Notes: a model not told the origin generated them from the sequence alone. A DNA stretch of 50,064 nt from Hyphomicrobiales bacterium (GCA_900472785.1 UCJH01000034.1:1-50064); one strand, 5' to 3'. Positions 9,374 through 18,432 are shown, counted from the stretch's first letter. A program made the numbers and translations.

Positions 9374-9562
9374 CTAAAAAAACTTAGAATTTGCCTGCAA
9401 TTCGACTGGGCTTGTCATTGCTTCTTGCCAGGCTTCATCGACCTTTTCGTCCCGACGGATACCGAGGGAACCAACGCGAAACGATAGTAGCAAAGCATAT
9501 GATTCGTCGCAGACATCCTCGTTAAATATTCCTTCACCATACAGCGCAAAAATAGCCTGCAT
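9374..9562 (-). CDS. Possible small hypothetical protein
   Basis: This 62-aa open frame starts with ATG at 9562 and has protein-like composition (acidic middle, DESYALLLSFRVGSLG), but it has no convincing ribosome site and starts only 15 nt from the divergent gene at 9578, leaving no room for promoters. I do not recognise it. It could be a fragment. Confidence 0.25.
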   Translation of the reverse strand: MQAIFALYGEGIFNEDVCDESYALLLSFRVGSLGIRRDEKVDEAWQEAMTSPVELQANSKFF

Positions 9563-9577
9563 GCGACGGAGAAACGG

Positions 9578-9850
9578 ATGCGGAAGATCGAAATAATTGA
9601 CGATGTAAAGTTGCGTTTTCCGGGTTGCGGTGACGAGTTCGACCTAGGAGTCGAGGTGGGCGCACTCAGCGTTTTGCTCGCCCAAGGGGTCCCGAACATT
9701 TACCGCGAGATATCCGAAGCCGCCGCGCAGCATTTGCGGCCGATCGCAGAGCATTTTCGGTATGCACTCGTGGCAACGGCGTCCGGAGAAGGGAGGGTGG
9801 ATGTCACTCTCACCCGCTGGGCACGGCGGCCGGCTTTGAGGGTTGTTTAA
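9578..9850 (+). CDS. Conserved small hypothetical protein, 90 aa
   Basis: It starts with ATG 9578 behind GGAGAAACGG. The protein begins MRKIEIIDDVKLRFPGCGDEFDLGVEVG, has a central helix (REISEAAAQHLRPIAEHFRYALV) and ends in TRWARRPALRVV. It resembles short uncharacterised proteins I associate with rhizobia, but I know of no function. There are no signal peptide, metal motif or membrane segments. It stands alone, with about 350 nt of gene-free DNA on its right before the YidB remnant. Confidence 0.6.
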   Translation: MRKIEIIDDVKLRFPGCGDEFDLGVEVGALSVLLAQGVPNIYREISEAAAQHLRPIAEHFRYALVATASGEGRVDVTLTRWARRPALRVV

Positions 9851-10078
9851 AAGACTGTCTTGTCGAACCGCCCCGACTGGGTCACCCCTCCCCTATCATT
9901 CCCGCATACGTTGACTGAAATCATCCATTTGGACTGGCTTCGTTATGATTTGCATATCGGGATCTAGATGGCCGCGATCCAGAACGGAATTTTCATCGTA
10001 CCCTGTCATGAACATTTCTTGAAATCCTGGACCAGTCATCACGGGAGTTTCGCGACAATTTATCGGCGTCTAAAGTTT

Positions 10079-10099
10079 GTTCCCAGAGCATCTGGGAAC
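10079..10099. repeat. Perfect 9-bp inverted repeat
   Basis: GTTCCCAGA, spacer GCA, TCTGGGAAC. It resembles back-to-back EcfG -35 elements (GGAAC/GTTCC) like the one at 7829-7844, but no matching GTT element follows at 16-17 nt. It lies in gene-free DNA between 9850 and 10205, where I see nothing else. Confidence 0.45.
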
Positions 10100-10204
10100 G
10101 GAATCTACCAAATTTGAGGATAGATCAGGGCTAGGTGAATAGGGCGAAACAAAAAGCGGAACAACATGCTTAACTCAACACGCAATCCGCATCGTTCAAG
10201 CTGA

Positions 10205-10432
10205 AATGAGATTACTAATCGATCTCTCTCGCAGGCACTGGGACCGGACGTCCTTGACGATCTGTCCGAGAGAACGGGTTTGTTCACGGAGGAAATTCTC
10301 AGCCGCCTAAGCCGCGATCTGCCGAAGGCAGTCGGTGAGCTCACGCCAGATGGCAACATTCCTCCGGATGACTATGAATGTTATGACGGCGGTCGGCAAC
10401 CGGTCCCTTCCATCAAGCCGCAAATCGTCTGA
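10205..10432 (+). pseudogene. C-terminal remnant of a YidB/DUF937-family protein
   Basis: After an in-frame TGA at 10202 the frame reads RSLSQALGPDVLDDLSERTG, then EEILSRLSRDLPKAVGELTPDG, to a stop at 10430. This is the hallmark C-terminal part of YidB-like proteins (LG-D-LS--TGLS-EELL-RLS--LP--VD-LTP-G). The usual N-terminal half and a start codon are missing. The tail after NIPPDDYE is also not family-like. Confidence 0.7.
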
Positions 10433-10453
10433 GGTGCGCATCCCTGAGAAAAG

Positions 10454-10475
10454 TCGCCCAAAGGGCGGCCTTTTT
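10454..10475 (+). terminator. Probable terminator after the YidB remnant
   Basis: CGCCC-AAA-GGGCG followed by GCC and TTTTT at 10471-10475. The short stem makes it moderate. Confidence 0.5.
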
Positions 10476-10697
10476 CGTCAGGGCACGCTAACATCACGTT
10501 ATTGCCATGTTGCACAACGTGTAGACACTGTCGTGCTGTCGTCAGGTATCGAATAGACCACGCTCTCCCTCTTCAAGTTGCTTAGCTGCGGGAACATCGA
10601 CAACCAGAAAAGCGTAGCAGCGGGGCGGAATGGCGGACACCCCAGAATGATTGGGTTCAATGTCACTCGGCGCCGGTCAGGCCCTCTTGCGGCTCAC

Positions 10698-10722
10698 GGA
10701 ACTTTGATGCGGTCCGCTGGTT
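10698..10722 (+). promoter_or_regulatory. EcfG-type promoter
   Basis: GGAAC (10698-10702), 17 nt, GTT (10720-10722), ending 27 nt before the ATG at 10750. The second element reads GGTT rather than the preferred CGTT. Confidence 0.45.
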
Positions 10723-10749
10723 ACCGCCAAACGAAAGCGGAGCTCAAGA

Positions 10750-11140
10750 TCATGGCAGCTTATAGGGACGAACGCGGCAACACGGTCTCAGCGACGGAGA
10801 CGGATAAAATTGTTCAATTAACACTGTCCAAGCGCGCCAGGGTTTGCTGGGTCGACCGGTCCTTATGGTTCTCATTGGAGGGCTGGTTCTCGCCGTCTGC
10901 GCCTGGGGTATCGCCGGCCGATTTGGCGAGGCGATCGACAACGACGCTGAAACAACCAATCAGCAGGCGATCGACACCAAGGCTGTCGTCACGCCGAAAG
11001 ACCAAAACGTGATCGACAACACGCCTCCCGCTGGCGAGAAAATGCAAACAGCGCCAACCGACCGTGACCCGACCGCGGAGTCCGGCACAGGTGGCATCTC
11101 GCAATCTGTCGCTCCCACCGGCACTGAAAAAACGCAGTAG
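10750..11140 (+). pseudogene. Small membrane-anchored stress protein, probably frameshifted
   Basis: ATG 10750 follows GGAGCTCAAGATC and reads MAAYRDERGNTVSATE, but the frame then leaves the coding pattern. In the next frame from about 10829 the sequence is QARQGLLGRPVLMVLIGGLVL, a typical basic patch plus a single membrane helix (about 20 residues ending in WGIAG). A hydrophilic Asp/Thr/Pro-rich tail follows, with AGEKMQTAPTDRDPT, to the stop at 11140. A single indel between about 10800 and 10830 would join the two. Alternatively a TTG at 10844 or an ATG at 10865 starts a 90-98 aa protein. The EcfG-type promoter upstream favours the longer, frameshifted gene. Confidence 0.5.
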
Positions 11141-11157
11141 AACCCCGGAGCGAAGTG

Positions 11158-11472
11158 ATGACAGATAGCAGCTTTCGAAGCGCGCTGCTTGCGAGATATG
11201 ATCCCGCTGCCAGTGCTGCGAACTCAACCCACCGTTACGCGCCCAGTTTCGTGCGAGCGCTTGCGTCTACCCAGATGCCGCCTGATTTCGTGAGCGTCCC
11301 CCTCTGGATTTTGATGATTGCTCGTACATGCAGCAGTTCGCATTCTTATGAAGCGCTTCGCGCCGAGCCCCTTTTAACCTGGCGGCACTCCCTCAAGGAA
11401 CTCATTCCGAAATGGATGTTCGTCACGACTGAATTCTTAAACCGTTTGGCAAACTATATCGCCGGATCGTGA
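11158..11472 (+). CDS. Hypothetical protein, 104 aa
   Basis: ATG 11158 follows GGAGCGAAGTG, 17 nt after the preceding stop. I do not recognise the product. It has a short hydrophobic patch (PLWILMIA, about 45-55), a basic middle and no known motif. It is followed after 16 nt by the histidine kinase gene, with a possible EcfG-type promoter inside it. Coding potential is modest. Confidence 0.4.
   Translation: MTDSSFRSALLARYDPAASAANSTHRYAPSFVRALASTQMPPDFVSVPLWILMIARTCSSSHSYEALRAEPLLTWRHSLKELIPKWMFVTTEFLNRLANYIAGS
11397..11420 (+). promoter_or_regulatory. Possible EcfG-type promoter inside the 11158 gene
   Basis: GGAAC (11397-11401), 16 nt, GTT (11418-11420), 68 nt before the kinase start at 11489. 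This short motif may be chance within coding sequence. Confidence 0.3.
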
Positions 11473-11488
11473 GACTGGAGCTATAATC

Positions 11489-12601
11489 GTGGTACAATTC
11501 CAAGTCGACCCGAGCATCGTTTCTTCTAACGAGACCTCGCGAATGGCCGCAGTGCGCCGATACGATATCCTGGACACACCTCCAGATGGAATGTTCGATC
11601 GGGTCACCGCTATCGCGGCGCGGCGATTTGATGTCCCGATTGCGATTGTAAGCATCGTGGACACCGATCGCATCTGGTTTAAATCGCACCATGGTGTCCC
11701 GATAAACCAGATCGATCGCGAGCCTGGTCTTTGCGCCTCAGCAATACTGGGTGACGATCCCTATATCTTGGAAAACGCGGCCGATGACGTTCGGTCTCTG
11801 GCCAACCCTCTTGTCGCGGGAGAGTTTGGCTTGCGCTTCTACGCAGCCGTACCGTTGCGAACACTCGATGGCCACAACCTCGGCACCCTATGTATCCTCG
11901 ACAAAGAGGTTCGGACCATCGACCAGAAGCAGGTTGACGACTTGAAAGACCTAGCATCTATAGTCATGGATCATCTTGAACTGCGTCTCTCAGCACAACG
12001 GGCCATCGCGACATCGAAGATGCTTTCCAAAGAGATTGACCACAGGGTGATGAACAGCTTGCAGTTCGTCTCGTCCATGTTGACGATGCAAGGAAAATCA
12101 CCACGTGCTTCGCAAGCTGTTACTGAACTAAAGGATGCAGCCAATCGAGTTGCAGCCGTCGCGCGGGTGCACCGTCATGCATATGCCCAAGATGTCGCTG
12201 GCGACCTATTGGCGTCGGAATACCTTGCGCGGCTCTGCAAAGACATCTCGGATATCATCAGCGCGCCGGTCCAGCTTGTTTGCGGTAACGGCATGATATC
12301 GCATGCGTTCATTCAGCCGATCGGGTTGATCGTCAACGAGATGGTGATGAACGCAGCCAAACATGGAGTGGCGCCGATCACCGTGTCATACCACGAGCAG
12401 GCTGGGACCGCGGAACTCGCTGTATCGGACCTGGGCACAGGGCTCCCCAAGGACTTCGACGTCGCCCTGTCAAGCGATGGTCTGGGGATGAGGGTGGTCC
12501 GCGCCCTTGCCGGACAAATCGGGGGAGAACTACATGCTGTTAACGCGGAGGACAGGCAAGGAACACGCTTCTCGGTAAAATTTCCTTCAGCTCCCACTTA
12601 G
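11489..12601 (+). CDS. GAF-domain sensor histidine kinase, HisKA_2 type
   Basis: This 370-aa protein is cytoplasmic, with no membrane helix. A GAF domain spans about residues 22-165. The dimerisation/phosphoacceptor segment is KEIDHRVMNSLQFVSSML with His185, the HisKA_2/HWE-like type. The ATPase domain has the N box (NEMVMNAAKHG, about 283-293), the G1 motif DLGTGLP and the G2 motif GLGMRVV. Such kinases often feed the PhyR-NepR-EcfG stress switch in alphaproteobacteria, which fits the stress genes around it, but no partner regulator is present here. I chose GTG 11489 (GGAG 10 nt upstream); an internal ATG at 11543 would shorten it by 18 residues. Confidence 0.88.
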   Translation: MVQFQVDPSIVSSNETSRMAAVRRYDILDTPPDGMFDRVTAIAARRFDVPIAIVSIVDTDRIWFKSHHGVPINQIDREPGLCASAILGDDPYILENAADDVRSLANPLVAGEFGLRFYAAVPLRTLDGHNLGTLCILDKEVRTIDQKQVDDLKDLASIVMDHLELRLSAQRAIATSKMLSKEIDHRVMNSLQFVSSMLTMQGKSPRASQAVTELKDAANRVAAVARVHRHAYAQDVAGDLLASEYLARLCKDISDIISAPVQLVCGNGMISHAFIQPIGLIVNEMVMNAAKHGVAPITVSYHEQAGTAELAVSDLGTGLPKDFDVALSSDGLGMRVVRALAGQIGGELHAVNAEDRQGTRFSVKFPSAPT

Positions 12602-12908
12602 GCTCCCTGTACTAAAAGACGTTTTGGCCAGCCCGGCCGCTAACCCCATCGGCAAAAAACGTGCCGGCCCGCGGCATCCAATGCACGTCTCGCGCGTTTG
12701 ATAGCACCCCCCCAGGATGTAAATATACGCACAGATCAACGGCTCTCTCTTCATCATCGCTCTGATGATGGGCACTTTCGTGTGAGGGCGATATCGATAC
12801 GGTGTATGGCTGTAGGATCCCTTTTGACGGAAATTGGCGTAGGTATCGATCCAGCACATGATGCCTACTCGATTGCTAAAGGTTTATTGAAAACAGTTTA
12901 CCCGGAGT
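12602..12908. other. Gene-free stretch
   Basis: About 300 nt between the kinase stop and the lipoprotein promoter. Short open frames exist on both strands, but none has a ribosome site or family-like sequence. I see no terminator with a clear U tract. Confidence 0.5.
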
Positions 12909-12933
12909 GGAACCTTCAATGCTCCATCAGGTT
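12909..12933 (+). promoter_or_regulatory. EcfG-type promoter
   Basis: GGAAC (12909-12913), 17 nt, GTT (12931-12933), ending 22 nt before the lipoprotein ATG at 12956. Confidence 0.55.
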
Positions 12934-12955
12934 AAGCTGTCGAGGAAGGAAATAC

Positions 12956-13222
12956 ATGAAAAAATCTTTGATATTGGGAATGATTTGCATGGCACTCGCG
13001 AGTTGCACAACGCGCGAAATCGAGCCGATACCAGGCAGCATTACCTACGGTGGTCAACCACGTACGAAACTGACTAAATCTCCGATCGGAAGTATCGTCA
13101 CGCATAGACTGACCGATGAGTATGGCCGCAAGGCTGAAGAGGTCTACGTCATACAGCCGGACAGATCCCTAAAGCTTTTAACCCGCCGCTCCATCGAACC
13201 GGATGGTATTGGTACCTTTTAA
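12956..13222 (+). CDS. Small lipoprotein, 88 aa
   Basis: ATG 12956 follows GAGGAAGGAAATAC. The N-terminus is a lipoprotein signal (KK, hydrophobic core, then LASC with the lipidated Cys at residue 17). The mature part contains a repeat-like beta pattern (GSIVTHRLTDEYGRKAEEVYVIQPDRSL). There is no named domain. It should sit at the periplasmic face of a membrane. The EcfG-type promoter immediately upstream suggests stress induction. Confidence 0.75.
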   Translation: MKKSLILGMICMALASCTTREIEPIPGSITYGGQPRTKLTKSPIGSIVTHRLTDEYGRKAEEVYVIQPDRSLKLLTRRSIEPDGIGTF

Positions 13223-13456
13223 GGTTACTGCAGGCCCGCTTCGATGCTCACCAAGCAACAACGGCCATGTGCTGATCTTTGCTGTGATGGTTACCAATCA
13301 GGACACCTTGATGTGCCGTTGGTTGCGCGAATCCGGGATCGCGTTGGAGGCCGGGCTTCCAATAGGTTGTGAGGTGTGCGCTCAGGTAAAGTCTTTACAA
13401 GATGATTCCGTGGCTTGGCTGAAATCCATCTTTCCAATCCACAGGCGCCAATATAT

Positions 13457-13471
13457 GTTCTGTTTTTGTTC
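13457..13471 (+). promoter_or_regulatory. LexA (SOS) box
   Basis: GTTC-TGTTTTT-GTTC is an exact match to the alphaproteobacterial LexA operator GTTC-N7-GTTC, 42 nt before the helicase ATG at 13514. The operon behind it carries DNA-damage genes (helicase, SRAP peptidase, dinB), which makes the call strong. I see nothing else in the 13223-13456 gap. Confidence 0.85.
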
Positions 13472-13513
13472 GGAACAGAATCCCTCTGACACTTGCACTT
13501 AATCGAGCAATTC

Positions 13514-15580
13514 ATGGCAGCGGCACACCTTGAGAAATTGAACGAGCAGCAGCGGCAGGCTGTGGAACACGGAGTTGGGTTGGCGGACGGACAGGTGGCG
13601 GGACCGTTGCTGATCATCGCCGGCGCCGGATCCGGCAAGACCAATACCTTGGCGCACCGCGTCGCGCATCTGATCGTCAATGGCGCCGATCCGCGCCGGA
13701 TCCTACTGATGACGTTTTCGAGACGTGCAGCATCCGAAATGTCGCGCCGTGTCGAGCGGATCTGCAAACAGGTGCTTGGCGCTAATTCTGGGGTGCTCAC
13801 GGACGCGCTGGCCTGGTCAGGCACGTTTCACGGCATCGGGGCACGATTGTTGCGGATGTATGCCGAGCAGATCGGATTGAACGTGGATTTCACCATCCAC
13901 GATCGCGAGGACAGTGCCGACCTGATGAACCTTGCCCGTCACGAGCTCGGATTTTCCAAGACCGAAAACCGCTTTCCGACCAAGGGGACGTGTCTGTCGA
14001 TCTATTCGCGTGCGGTCAATTCGCAGACGCCCTTGAACGAGATCCTACGCCAGCACTATCCATGGGTGGCGAGCTGGGAAGAGCAGCTGAAGCAGCTATT
14101 TGCCACTTACGTCGAGGCCAAGCAGGTCCAGAACGTGCTCGATTACGACGATCTCCTGCTGTATTGGGCCCAGATGGTCAGCGTCCCCGATCTTGCCGAC
14201 GATATTGGCAATCGGTTTGACCATGTGATGGTTGACGAATACCAGGATACCAACAGGCTGCAGGCCTCGGTGCTGATGGCGCTAAAACCCGGCGGGCGTG
14301 GCCTGACCGTCGTTGGCGACGATGCGCAGTCGATCTATTCGTTTCGGGCGGCAACCGTTCGCAACATCCTCGATTTCCCATCCTCCTTCAGCCCGGCCGC
14401 CGATATCATCACGCTTGATCGCAATTACCGCTCGACGCAGCCGATCCTGGCTGCGGCAAACGGCGTCATCGATCTGGCGCGCGAACGCTTCACCAAGAAC
14501 CTTTGGACCGATCGGCAATCGCTTGAGCGACCGAAACTCGTCACCGTCAAGGATGAAACCGAGCAGGCAAACTTCATCGTCGACCAGGTGCTTGCCAATC
14601 GCGAGACTGGCATGACGCTGAAGAACCAGGCCGTGCTGTTCCGCACGTCCAGTCACAGCGGTCCGCTCGAGGTCGAGCTTACCCGCCGCAACATTCCCTT
14701 CGTCAAGTTCGGCGGCCTGAAGTTTCTCGACAGCGCCCATGTGAAGGACATGCTGGCCGTGCTGCGGTTCGCGCAAAACCCCCGCGACCGCGTGGCCGGC
14801 TTCCGGCTGCTGCAGATGTTGCCTGGCATCGGTCCAAAGACGGCCGGCAACATTCTTGAGACGATGGCAGCTGACCCAGAGCCGCTGCTGGCCCTTGCCG
14901 AAATCCCGCCTCCGCCCAAGACCGGCGAGGATTGGACATCCTTCGTTCAGTTGCTCGCCAATCTGCGCAAGACCGAAAATGGCTGGCCTTCGGATATCGG
15001 GCAGGCACGCCTCTGGTACGAGCCGCATCTCGATCGCATCCATGAGGATGCTGACGCCCGAAAAGCTGACCTGCTGCAGCTTGAGCAGATCGCCAGCGGA
15101 TATCCCTCGCGTGAGCGCTTCCTGACAGAATTGACGCTCGATCCGCCGGACGCCACTAGCGACCAGGCTGGCGTGCCGCTGCTCGACGAGGACTATCTGA
15201 TCCTGTCGACCATTCATTCGGCCAAGGGCCAGGAATGGCGCGCGGTGTTCGTGCTCTATGTGGTCGATGGCTGCATACCTTCGGATCTGGGAACCGGTAC
15301 TAGCCAGGAACTGGAGGAGGAGCGCCGCCTGCTTTATGTCGCCATGACCCGCGCCCGGGATTACCTGGCGCTGATCACCCCTCAGCGATTTTTTACCCAC
15401 GGTCAGAACGCGCAAGGGGATCGGCACATTTATGCCACAAGGACGCGGTTCGTTCCCGCGACCTTGCTGCAATTCTTCGAGACGACGAGCTGGCCGAAGA
15501 TCTCGCCAGCCGCGTCCGAGCGAAGTGCACAGCAGATCCGGATTGATGTCGGCGCGCGCATGCGGGCCATGTGGAAATAG
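13514..15580 (+). CDS. UvrD/Rep-family ATP-dependent DNA helicase
   Basis: This 688-aa superfamily 1 3'-5' helicase shows, in order, Walker A (IIAGAGSGKT, about 33-42), motif II DEYQDTN, motif III GDDAQSIYSFR, motif IV LDRNYRS, motif V STIHSAKGQEW and motif VI LLYVAMTRARDYL. All motifs are intact, so it should be active. I preferred ATG 13514 over an in-frame TTG at 13493. The LexA box upstream and the damage genes downstream (SRAP starts 11 nt after its stop) mark it as SOS-induced. It is the only undamaged gene of this operon. Confidence 0.95.
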   Translation: MAAAHLEKLNEQQRQAVEHGVGLADGQVAGPLLIIAGAGSGKTNTLAHRVAHLIVNGADPRRILLMTFSRRAASEMSRRVERICKQVLGANSGVLTDALAWSGTFHGIGARLLRMYAEQIGLNVDFTIHDREDSADLMNLARHELGFSKTENRFPTKGTCLSIYSRAVNSQTPLNEILRQHYPWVASWEEQLKQLFATYVEAKQVQNVLDYDDLLLYWAQMVSVPDLADDIGNRFDHVMVDEYQDTNRLQASVLMALKPGGRGLTVVGDDAQSIYSFRAATVRNILDFPSSFSPAADIITLDRNYRSTQPILAAANGVIDLARERFTKNLWTDRQSLERPKLVTVKDETEQANFIVDQVLANRETGMTLKNQAVLFRTSSHSGPLEVELTRRNIPFVKFGGLKFLDSAHVKDMLAVLRFAQNPRDRVAGFRLLQMLPGIGPKTAGNILETMAADPEPLLALAEIPPPPKTGEDWTSFVQLLANLRKTENGWPSDIGQARLWYEPHLDRIHEDADARKADLLQLEQIASGYPSRERFLTELTLDPPDATSDQAGVPLLDEDYLILSTIHSAKGQEWRAVFVLYVVDGCIPSDLGTGTSQELEEERRLLYVAMTRARDYLALITPQRFFTHGQNAQGDRHIYATRTRFVPATLLQFFETTSWPKISPAASERSAQQIRIDVGARMRAMWK

Positions 15581-15591
15581 AGAGAGGATCG

Positions 15592-15750
15592 ATGTGCAAT
15601 CTCTATAATGTGACCACCACGCGTGACGCGGTTCTGCAGTTCACGAGAGCCTTCCGGGATCGCGCCGGCTGGAATGCAGCGAACTTCGACGTGTACAGGG
15701 CAGCCAAGAGCCCAGGAACAATGTACCGGGTTGACCGGATCACTTTATGA
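15592..15750 (+). pseudogene. Truncated SOS-response-associated peptidase (SRAP/HMCES/YedK family)
   Basis: The frame starts MCNLYNVTTTRDAVLQFTRAF. Cys2 is the residue that, in this family, forms the thiazolidine crosslink with abasic sites after Met removal. After about 30 residues the sequence leaves the family pattern and stops at 52 aa, whereas family members have over 200 aa including essential Asn, Glu and His residues. The start has a good AGAGAGGATCG site. It is a remnant between the helicase and the dinB fragment, 9 nt before the latter. Confidence 0.8.
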
Positions 15751-15759
15751 GCCGAAGCG

Positions 15760-16197
15760 ATGGATAGCGTCTCTGTGCGCAAGATTATCCATGTTGATAT
15801 GGATGCCTTTTATGCCTCGGTCGAGCAACGCGACAATCCGGACCTGCGCGGGCGACCACTGGCCGTCGGCGGATCAGCTGCCCGCGGTGTGGTGGCAGCA
15901 GCGAGTTACGAGGCACGGACTTTTGGCGTGCATTCGGCCATGCCGTCGGTCACCGCCAAGCGGAAATGCCCGGATCTGATATTCGTACCACCGCGCTTCG
16001 AGGTCTATCGGCAGGTCTCGCAGCAGATCCGGGAAATCTTTTCCGAATACACGCCATTGATTGAGCCGCTGTCGCTCGACGAGGCCTATCTCGACGTCAC
16101 CGAAAACCTGAAAGGCATTGAGTTGCCGCAGCTGGTTCGACGACGCCTCCAGTTCGGCGGTGCGGTCGCGGACTCGGTTCTCGAGATTTGCATTTAA
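15760..16197 (+). pseudogene. dinB: dinB (DNA polymerase IV) N-terminal fragment
   Basis: ATG 15760 opens 145 codons. Residues 1 to about 119 are the N-terminal palm/fingers part of a Y-family polymerase, with [13 protein letters not shown] (first metal-binding Asp) and [10 protein letters not shown] (catalytic Asp-Glu). Past ENLKGI, at about 16117, similarity ends abruptly and the frame reads antisense through a kinase fragment to a stop at 16195. A normal protein has about 350 residues with thumb and little-finger domains, so this cannot be a working polymerase. A C-terminal dinB fragment in the same orientation is at 38265-38690; the middle (about 95 codons) is absent from both. Confidence 0.88.
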
Positions 16198-16299
16198 AAG
16201 TTCGAGTTTCCTAGTCTTGCGATAAAGCTCTGCAAACACCCTCACCTTAGCACGGAGGACTTCAGGAACGATCGGTACCGAAACGTAATGCTCGTCCCC
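16117..16299 (-). pseudogene. Fragment of a receiver/linker region of a response regulator or hybrid histidine kinase
   Basis: On the minus strand, EHYVSVPIVPEVLRAKVRVF, then [20 protein letters not shown], then [18 protein letters not shown] is the end of a CheY-like receiver followed by the coiled linker that precedes a kinase or PAS domain. Nothing complete surrounds it. Its downstream end coincides with the breakpoint in dinB, so this is a recombination junction of two broken genes in opposite orientation. Confidence 0.65.
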
Positions 16300-16580
16300 C
16301 CGCAAGCATAAGTCAACGTGAGCAACAGCTAATTCGCAAAGGAAGATTTTGCACGGCGGCCTAACTAAAAAGCTCACTGAGGGCACCACGTAAGTCCGCA
16401 AAAGTGCTGCGCTCCTTCGCAGCATAGCTCACCCGACACCACCGCGACCGTTTTGTCGTGATGCACCGACACCCGTTTCGCATCGGATAAGAATACAATC
16501 CGCCGCCGCTGATTTCTTATTTCCTAATTGTTTTGCGGTACAGAATTGAATTGGTTTCGCTGGCGTGAAGGCTTTGGAGA

Positions 16581-18341
16581 ATGGAATATCGCTCGAATAT
16601 CAATAAAGATCCCCAATCGTTAGAGCATCAGCTTCCCCAAGCTGACACGTCATTAACTGACCCAACGATCGCAGTGAATTTCACGCGTGCCACGAATCTC
16701 TCGCTACTTTCCATCGATAGTTCAGCCGCCATAAGGTTCGCAAACCCGTCGGCCGCCCGGCTATTTGGCTACGAACACTCAGAGATGATCGGTCAACCGA
16801 TCACGATCATTATTCCAGAGCGTATGCGCAGCGCGCATACAAGCGGCTTCAATCGTGTGGCGGGTGGCGAAAAACCCAACCTCGGGGGCAAAACCGTCGA
16901 GGTTTCGGCTATAAAAAAAGATGGCACGGAATTTCCTATCGAAATCACCCTGTCGGTCTGGCGTGATGAAAATGGAATGTGCGCAGGTGCCATTATCAAA
17001 GATATATCCGAACGCAGAGAGCGGGATAGTCGGCTTCTTAGAATGGCAAACCAGGATACCCTTACGGGTTTGCCGAACCGTCACAGGTTCATCGATCTCA
17101 TTAAGTCTGAACTCGAAGCCGAACGCCCTGTTACTGTCGTGATGCTAGACCTCGATGGGTTCAAGGATGTCAACGACACCCATGGACATTCGGTCGGCGA
17201 TTCCCTTTTGCAGGCAATTGCCGTCAGGCTTCCCTATCTGCTCCGCGGTGATGCTCACGTGGCCCGGTTCGGCGGCGATGAGTTCGCTGTTTTGCTCCCC
17301 AATGTCGGCGACCCTATTGTTGCACAGTCAGAGGCAAATGCCATACTGGAAGCTTTCGAGGCGTCGTTTGACGTGGGTGGTCACGTGCTCGATCTTGGAG
17401 TCAGCATAGGATTTGCGATTTCACCGGCGCACGGAAATGATCAAGAGGAACTGATCGCGTGTGCCGACTATGCACTCTACAAAGCGAAAGCTGCTGGCGG
17501 CCGGGCAAGCCGGATGTTCGACCACACGATGAAGAGCGAAACGCTTGCGAGACGAATTCTGCGGGACGAACTGCTCCATGCACTACGAAGCGGCCAACTG
17601 GAGTTATACTATCAGCCACAGATCAACCTGGACAGCGGCCGGGTCTTCGGTGTCGAGGCGCTTATCCGCTGGAACAATCCGGTTCGAGGACTGCTGCTTC
17701 CCGGTGCGTTTCTCCCGGCGCTGGATCAGAGCGCACTTGCACTGGAAATCGGCTGGTGGACCCTGGATCAAGCTTGCTTTCAGGCAGCTCGCCTATCCGC
17801 TCTGGGCCATTGCGACATAAAGGTCGGAGTGAACCTCTTCCCAGCGCAGTTACGTGCTCCGAACCTCTGCCATAAGGTCGCCAGTTCTATACAACGACAC
17901 CAGATTAATGCAGGCGCGCTCGAACTGGAAGTCACCGAAACGATCGCGTTGCACGACAACGATAGGTCGCTGGAGGTCATGAAGGCTTTACGCCAAATCG
18001 GAGTGGGGATCGCATTCGACGATTTCGGGACTGGGTTCGCTTCGTTGAGTTCCTTGCAGAAATACCCTCTTACGACGCTAAAGATTGACCGCGGCTTTAT
18101 CGCGAACATCATCGCGTGCCCCAGTGACGCCGCGATCACCCGAGCCCTGATCATGTTAAGCAAGGAGCTCGGCCTCGATACGATCGCCGAGGGGGTTGAG
18201 ACGCTGGACCAGGAGCACGCGCTCATGTCGTTGGGTTGCCCGTCGGCTCAGGGTTATCGGTATGGTCGACCCATGCCCGCGGCCGACCTCGAACGCTTGG
18301 TGATGGACGGAAGAACATCCGCTGTGCGGATCACAGTGTAG
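16581..18341 (+). CDS. PAS-GGDEF-EAL cyclic-di-GMP signalling protein
   Basis: This 586-aa soluble protein has a PAS domain at about 30-145, ending in the usual DISERRERD linker. A diguanylate cyclase domain follows with an intact GGDEF at 231-235 and the metal-binding DLDGFKDVND. The EAL phosphodiesterase domain has EAL at 359-361, then VNLFP, ELEVTETI, DDFGTGFASL, LKIDRGF and AEGVET. Both catalytic motifs are preserved, and the inhibitory RxxD site before GGDEF is not evident. It may make or break c-di-GMP depending on the PAS input. ATG 16581 is used, with AAGG 9 nt upstream. It stands alone. Confidence 0.93.
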   Translation: MEYRSNINKDPQSLEHQLPQADTSLTDPTIAVNFTRATNLSLLSIDSSAAIRFANPSAARLFGYEHSEMIGQPITIIIPERMRSAHTSGFNRVAGGEKPNLGGKTVEVSAIKKDGTEFPIEITLSVWRDENGMCAGAIIKDISERRERDSRLLRMANQDTLTGLPNRHRFIDLIKSELEAERPVTVVMLDLDGFKDVNDTHGHSVGDSLLQAIAVRLPYLLRGDAHVARFGGDEFAVLLPNVGDPIVAQSEANAILEAFEASFDVGGHVLDLGVSIGFAISPAHGNDQEELIACADYALYKAKAAGGRASRMFDHTMKSETLARRILRDELLHALRSGQLELYYQPQINLDSGRVFGVEALIRWNNPVRGLLLPGAFLPALDQSALALEIGWWTLDQACFQAARLSALGHCDIKVGVNLFPAQLRAPNLCHKVASSIQRHQINAGALELEVTETIALHDNDRSLEVMKALRQIGVGIAFDDFGTGFASLSSLQKYPLTTLKIDRGFIANIIACPSDAAITRALIMLSKELGLDTIAEGVETLDQEHALMSLGCPSAQGYRYGRPMPAADLERLVMDGRTSAVRITV

Positions 18342-18432
18342 GGGCTCAGCATTGGGTTGAATTCGTCGGCTGTGCAGCCTCCCTTCGCTGATGATAAGAC
18401 GTTCATATAAAGCGCAGCACATCTGCATGCTC

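Noticed and set aside
14282-15472. A 396-codon open frame on the minus strand
   Set aside because: It lies wholly within the UvrD-like helicase, whose motifs are complete; the antisense product has no recognisable domain.
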